A DNA stretch of 44,436 nucleotides from Avimonoglobus sp965151315 (GTDB lineage: Bacteria > Bacillota > Clostridia > UBA1381): positions 1 to 44,436 of the forward strand of contig CBCTZG010000013.1 in the NCBI GenBank assembly GCA_965151315.1, in the 5' to 3' direction. The position numbers and the translations under genes are program-made. Shown here one piece after another: positions 41,017 to 44,436 of the stretch (its first letter is position 1; each line of letters starts with the position of its first letter). Under the pieces are notes generated by a model. The model was not told the origin of the DNA and did no database searches. It saw only the letters and a program-made list of their open reading frames with translations.

Positions 41017-43182
41017 TTATTTGTCCCAATATTTTTTTAAGATTCTTTTCCGGACCATATTTAGTTGGGCTAAAATATCTTGTATATTGGATTCAGGGAC
41101 ACGATGTACAGGGGGATCCTTGTGCATGCTTTTTTCCATAAATATCTGCTGGCTGTCTATTTTCACGTTGTTGATATCCTGTTTTCTGCTGTATGAACCG
41201 CTTGCGTTTACAAAGCTCGCTTTAACATTGTCATTAAGCTGGGTCTCAATAATCCACTTGATTTTATCGATAATTTCACAGTCATAGACCGGGCAGGCAA
41301 TTTCTACCCTGCGGTTTAAATTGCGTGTCATCAAATCGGCAGACGAAATAAAATATTTTGCCTGGTCACCCCTGCCAAACACATATATCCTGGCATGCTC
41401 TAAATATCTTCCCACAATACTTGTAATATGGATATTTTCAGTTAAGCCTTTGATTTCCGGGATTATGCAGCATATCCCGCGTATGATTAAATTTATGTCA
41501 ACACCGGCTTGCGAGGCTTCCCTGAGCTTATCGATCACTTCTTTTTCCGTGATTGAATTTGCCTTGACAAAAATGTATCCATCCTTCCCTTTCGCGATTT
41601 CATCATCAATCAATTTTAAAATATTGCTTTTGATCCCATACGGTGCTACCAGCAATTCTTTGTACTCACCCTCTAAATTGTTGATCAGCATATTCTTGAA
41701 AAATATTTCGCCGTCATTTCCAATATCTTCCGATGCCGTCATCAGACTTAAATCTGTATACATTGTATTTGTTTTTTCATTATAATTCCCGGTTCCGATT
41801 TGGGTGATATGGCTGATTCTCCCTTTGCTTTTCAATGTAATCAAACATATTTTACTATGGCATTTAAAGTTTTCAACACCATATTCGACCTGGCAGCCTG
41901 CGTCTTCTAAAAGCTTTGACCATTCTATATTGTTCGCTTCATCAAACCTTGCCCGAAGCTCCATCAAAACAATGACTTCTTTCCCATTTTCCGCCGCTTT
42001 ACAAAGAATATGCGCTATCTTCGATGATGACGCAAGCCGGTATACTGTGATCTTGATGGAAATCACGTCCGGCCTTGTCGCCGCCTCATTTAAAAGCCGC
42101 AGAAAAGGCTCTACTGCGTCAAAGGGATAAAACAGCAGCTGGTCTCTGTCCTGAATCTGGGCAATAATGCTTTCCGATTTGATAATATCTTCAGGCCATC
42201 GGGGGGTATATGGAATATAAAATAACGCGTTGTATTGTCTTTCATGAAAATCAGCCGCAAGACTAAAAATATATTTCATATTTAATGGCGTTGGGTCATA
42301 AATCATTACATCCTCCGTTACGCCAATGCTGCTGCATAATACGTTCACAAATTCATCGGATAGCTGATTGTTGATTTCAAGCCGGATAATAGCAAGGTTA
42401 TTCCGTTTTTTTAATAGCTTTTCAACCTTGATTCTGAAGTTATCGTCATTATCCTCAAATTTCTCATCATCAAAACTGATATCCGCGTTTCTGGTGATCG
42501 AAATAATCGTTTTTTCTATAACTGTATAGTCTCCAAACAGTGTAGCCGCCCAATGCATGATTATATTTTCAGTCCGTATAAACCTGTTTCCTGACGGAAG
42601 GAAAACATAGCCCGGCAAAACCTGCGGGACGGGTATGATTCCGAGGGATAGCTTGTTTTTTTTGTGTCTCAGTAATGCTGCTATATAAAGGTCTTTATTT
42701 TTCAAATGCGGGATGGGATGATGCGGGCCGATAATAATCGGCGAGATAATGGGAAGGATGTAATTTCGATAATATTTGTTGATAAATTTAATTTCGCTTG
42801 CGCTAAGATCATCGTATAAAACATCCTCTATCCCTGCTTTTTTCAGCTCCCGCATAACATTTCCATAAATCTGCCTTTTCTTTTCGATCAGCTTAGGCAT
42901 AGAACTGTATATTTTTATAATCTGCTCCCCCGGGGTCATCCCGCTTTTATTATCCTTTTCGTTTGGTGATACATGCATGACGTCCAGCAGACTGCCGACT
43001 CTGACCATGAAAAACTCATCCAGGTTATTGGCAAATATAGCAATAAATTTCAACCGTTCCAATAATGGAACGTTTTTATCATCAGCCTCTTCCAGTACAC
43101 GGCAGTTAAAATTTATCCAGCTTAGTTCTCTGTTTTGCGTATATTTATACTTCCCTTTCTTTCCAGTAATATGTTCTTGCAT
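41017..43182 (-). CDS. ppk: Polyphosphate kinase 1
   Basis: Makes inorganic polyphosphate from ATP reversibly, at the membrane. The 721 aa start YTQNRELSWINFNCRVLEEA after a short lysine-rich lead, followed by the head domain and two phospholipase-D-like catalytic domains. The catalytic histidine region is VENFKCHSKICLITLK and the second block is GTGNYNEKTNTMYTDLSL. The ATG at 43182 has GGAGG at 7-nt spacing and lies inside ppx, giving a 61-nt overlap; no later ATG precedes the conserved start. The gene is clearly AT-richer, with more A/T third codon positions, than the rest of the window. Confidence 0.95.
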   Translation of the reverse strand: MQEHITGKKGKYKYTQNRELSWINFNCRVLEEADDKNVPLLERLKFIAIFANNLDEFFMVRVGSLLDVMHVSPNEKDNKSGMTPGEQIIKIYSSMPKLIEKKRQIYGNVMRELKKAGIEDVLYDDLSASEIKFINKYYRNYILPIISPIIIGPHHPIPHLKNKDLYIAALLRHKKNKLSLGIIPVPQVLPGYVFLPSGNRFIRTENIIMHWAATLFGDYTVIEKTIISITRNADISFDDEKFEDNDDNFRIKVEKLLKKRNNLAIIRLEINNQLSDEFVNVLCSSIGVTEDVMIYDPTPLNMKYIFSLAADFHERQYNALFYIPYTPRWPEDIIKSESIIAQIQDRDQLLFYPFDAVEPFLRLLNEAATRPDVISIKITVYRLASSSKIAHILCKAAENGKEVIVLMELRARFDEANNIEWSKLLEDAGCQVEYGVENFKCHSKICLITLKSKGRISHITQIGTGNYNEKTNTMYTDLSLMTASEDIGNDGEIFFKNMLINNLEGEYKELLVAPYGIKSNILKLIDDEIAKGKDGYIFVKANSITEKEVIDKLREASQAGVDINLIIRGICCIIPEIKGLTENIHITSIVGRYLEHARIYVFGRGDQAKYFISSADLMTRNLNRRVEIACPVYDCEIIDKIKWIIETQLNDNVKASFVNASGSYSRKQDINNVKIDSQQIFMEKSMHKDPPVHRVPESNIQDILAQLNMVRKRILKKYWDK

Positions 43183-44069
43183 AAATATCCCTCCCGGACA
43201 CCGTAATTACTGACTGATATTCTTTTCGCGCCAAACCGGTCCACAAGATATTTCAGGATCAGCAGCCCCGGGATCATCGTATGGATCCGTTCCGGCTCCG
43301 TTTTTAAAATCAAGGCGTATGATTTTTTATTGCATTTCAATAGATATTCACATACTTTGTCAAATTCTTCTTTTGTCATCATGCTTGTGTCAGGGGATAT
43401 GCCCAGCAGATGCCGCGCAATTTTGAAAACCCCTCTTGCTGTTCCGCCGACGCAAATAATGCTGTCTTTTTTCGGAAAATCTAATCTTTCCTTGTTTGTA
43501 ATTGTTTTTTCGATTTTTTCTTGGATCCTTTCTACGGCCCCTTCTCCCGGAAGTATTTTTTTTACGCATTCACCATATAGCTTTAATGACCCAATCGGAT
43601 AACTCACCGCGTTATGTGTACCCTCCTCTGTCAATACAGCCACTTCTGTGCTGGCGCCTCCGATGTCAATGACCGCCGCGCTTTTGTCGGAATGATGGTA
43701 TGTGGCCCCGATATATCCCAAAAGCGCCTCTTCCTCACCAGATATGACCTCGATATGATATCCCGCTGCCGCGGATATTAAATTGACTGCCTCATCTGTG
43801 TTCGCAATGTTTCTGAGTGACGCCGTCGCAAATACCGAGACATTTTTGATCGCGAATGCATCGATCGTTTCTTTAAATTCTAATAAGCTATTTGCGGCAC
43901 AGTCAATCCCCTTTTTTGTAAGCATTCCGTTTTTCACATAGCTGGCCAGCCCAGCTATAATTTTTTGCTTCAACAAAATTTTAAAATTCTCATTTTCTGT
44001 TTCATACACAGTCAGTCTTATAGAATTTGAACCGATATCAACAATTGCATATTTCATTTTATACTCCAT
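43122..44069 (-). CDS. ppx: Ppx/GppA-family exopolyphosphatase
   Basis: Releases phosphate from polyphosphate, or hydrolyses pppGpp. The 315 aa are the short two-domain form (E. coli Ppx is about 510 aa), with the actin-like phosphate loops DIGSNSIRLTVYE near the N-terminus and AVIDIGGASTEVAVL at about 135. The start is either the ATG at 44069 or that at 44057 (MKYAIVDIGSNS), each with a GGAG at reasonable distance; the second is the more usual family N-terminus. It overlaps ppk by 61 nt. Like ppk it is AT-rich. Polyphosphate versus pppGpp preference cannot be read from sequence. Confidence 0.92.
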   Translation of the reverse strand: MEYKMKYAIVDIGSNSIRLTVYETENENFKILLKQKIIAGLASYVKNGMLTKKGIDCAANSLLEFKETIDAFAIKNVSVFATASLRNIANTDEAVNLISAAAGYHIEVISGEEEALLGYIGATYHHSDKSAAVIDIGGASTEVAVLTEEGTHNAVSYPIGSLKLYGECVKKILPGEGAVERIQEKIEKTITNKERLDFPKKDSIICVGGTARGVFKIARHLLGISPDTSMMTKEEFDKVCEYLLKCNKKSYALILKTEPERIHTMIPGLLILKYLVDRFGAKRISVSNYGVREGYLCKNILLERKGSINIRKTEN

Positions 44070-44381
44070 TCCGTCAGCTCCAACGGCGACTAAATTTATA
44101 TAACCGCGAAAAAGACAGGATATATCAGAAAGCGTTCAAAAATGCCCTTTACACCATCGAATGAATCCTTCTTTTTCAAATAGTTTTCATCATTTACACT
44201 ATACCGCCAATACGGACATATTATGTATCTATCCCATATTATTTTACAGATTGGCATGTTAATTTTTCAAGCTTACCAAAATCAATTTTTTGTAAAATTT
44301 ATCGAATAATTGGCTCTGGGGTAAAATAGCCGCGAAAAAACATTGAGAAGGTAATAAAAATTTTGATGTGCTATTGACATT
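44070..44381. other. AT-rich intergenic region upstream of ppx
   Basis: About 310 bp without a convincing gene on either strand. It should hold the ppx-ppk promoter, but I find no pair of boxes with good spacing. At its right end TTGACA (44374-44379) points out of the window and is discussed under findings. Confidence 0.6.
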
Positions 44382-44435
44382 AATCATAACCACCAGTAAA
44401 CTGGTGGTTTGCACAGCCCCTATAAGGGGCTATTA
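44382..44435. repeat. 54-bp two-hairpin repeat, right copy (inverted to 1-54)
   Basis: Exact reverse complement of 1-54, containing AACCACCAG/CTGGTGGTT and AGCCCC/GGGGCT hairpins. Reading outward from either end of the window gives the same sequence, so the element body, if any, is beyond both ends. The flanks differ just inside the repeat (ACATT here, TTTTA at the left copy), so the shared sequence begins at AATCATAACC. This is consistent with IS200/IS605-type ends at two different sites. Confidence 0.75.
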
Positions 44436-44436
44436 C

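Noticed and set aside
43122..44069. Truncated Ppx
   Set aside because: At 315 aa it is shorter than E. coli Ppx, but this is the normal two-domain length in Firmicutes and both phosphate-binding loops are present.
1..44436. Terminal inverted repeats of a linear plasmid or a giant composite transposon
   Set aside because: The cargo is essential chromosomal genes in a conserved Firmicute order, there are no mobility or replication genes, and 54 bp of hairpins at assembly ends are better explained by two copies of a repeated element.

Overview
The window looks like a chromosomal segment from an anaerobic, GC-rich Firmicute of class Clostridia, plausibly a gut Oscillospirales/Eubacteriales-type bacterium. 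The main pointers are an IspH-ribosomal protein S1 fusion, an HPr with both His15 and Ser46, a B. subtilis-like yloC-remA-gmk-rpoZ-priA-def-fmt-rsmB-rlmN-prpC-prkC-rsgA-rpe-thiN block, an AroH-type chorismate mutase, a HutP-family protein and a biotin-dependent Na+-pump decarboxylase. Assignment below class level is inference. No rRNA, tRNA, CRISPR array, prophage or complete transposase was found.

Layout. Almost all genes are on the minus strand, in five transcription blocks. (1) 6420 to 47: an mmdA - oadG-like - biotin carrier - oadB - oadA-like - tyrS operon, preceded by a good sigma-A promoter. (2) 8507 to 6603: a D,D-carboxypeptidase and an RsuA/RluB pseudouridine synthase; a GNAT acetyltransferase lies upstream. 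(3) 20062 to 9133: ptsH with its own promoter and terminator, then uvrC, pgeF, an orphan oligopeptide-binding lipoprotein, an RpiR regulator, a BaiN-like flavoprotein, a hutP-like gene, aroH, cmk, plsC and ispH-rpsA, packed with gaps of 2-23 nt or 4-nt overlaps. (4) 38945 to 20231: a roughly 19-gene housekeeping block from yloC to recA, with internal promoters before the stp-stk pair and before recA; the recA promoter carries a probable LexA box. Divergent from it, rqcH (39106-40857) is one of the few plus-strand genes. (5) 44069 to 41017: ppx-ppk, polyphosphate hydrolysis and synthesis, visibly AT-richer than the rest.

How the genes work together. Block 1 could couple decarboxylation of oxaloacetate and/or methylmalonyl-CoA to Na+ export, or exchange carboxyl groups between the two carboxyltransferases through the shared biotin carrier. 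Blocks 3 and 4 are mostly translation (S1, Fmt, Def, RsmB, RlmN, RsgA, ThiI and its sulfur donor, omega), DNA repair (UvrC, RecA, PriA), nucleotide and lipid precursors (Cmk, Gmk, PlsC, IspH) and envelope or growth signalling (PASTA kinase, PP2C phosphatase, RemA). RqcH (ribosome quality control) is divergent from YloC (RNA decay).

Both ends of the window are the same 54-bp two-hairpin sequence in inverted orientation (1-54 and 44382-44435). I read this as two copies of one repeated element, most like the end of an IS200/IS605-type element, at which the assembly stopped. The left copy supplies the tyrS stop codon. I did not find a convincing wholly new system. The best leads are the shared-pump double carboxyltransferase operon, the terminal repeats, the recA SOS box, and the HutP homologue lodged in a housekeeping operon.
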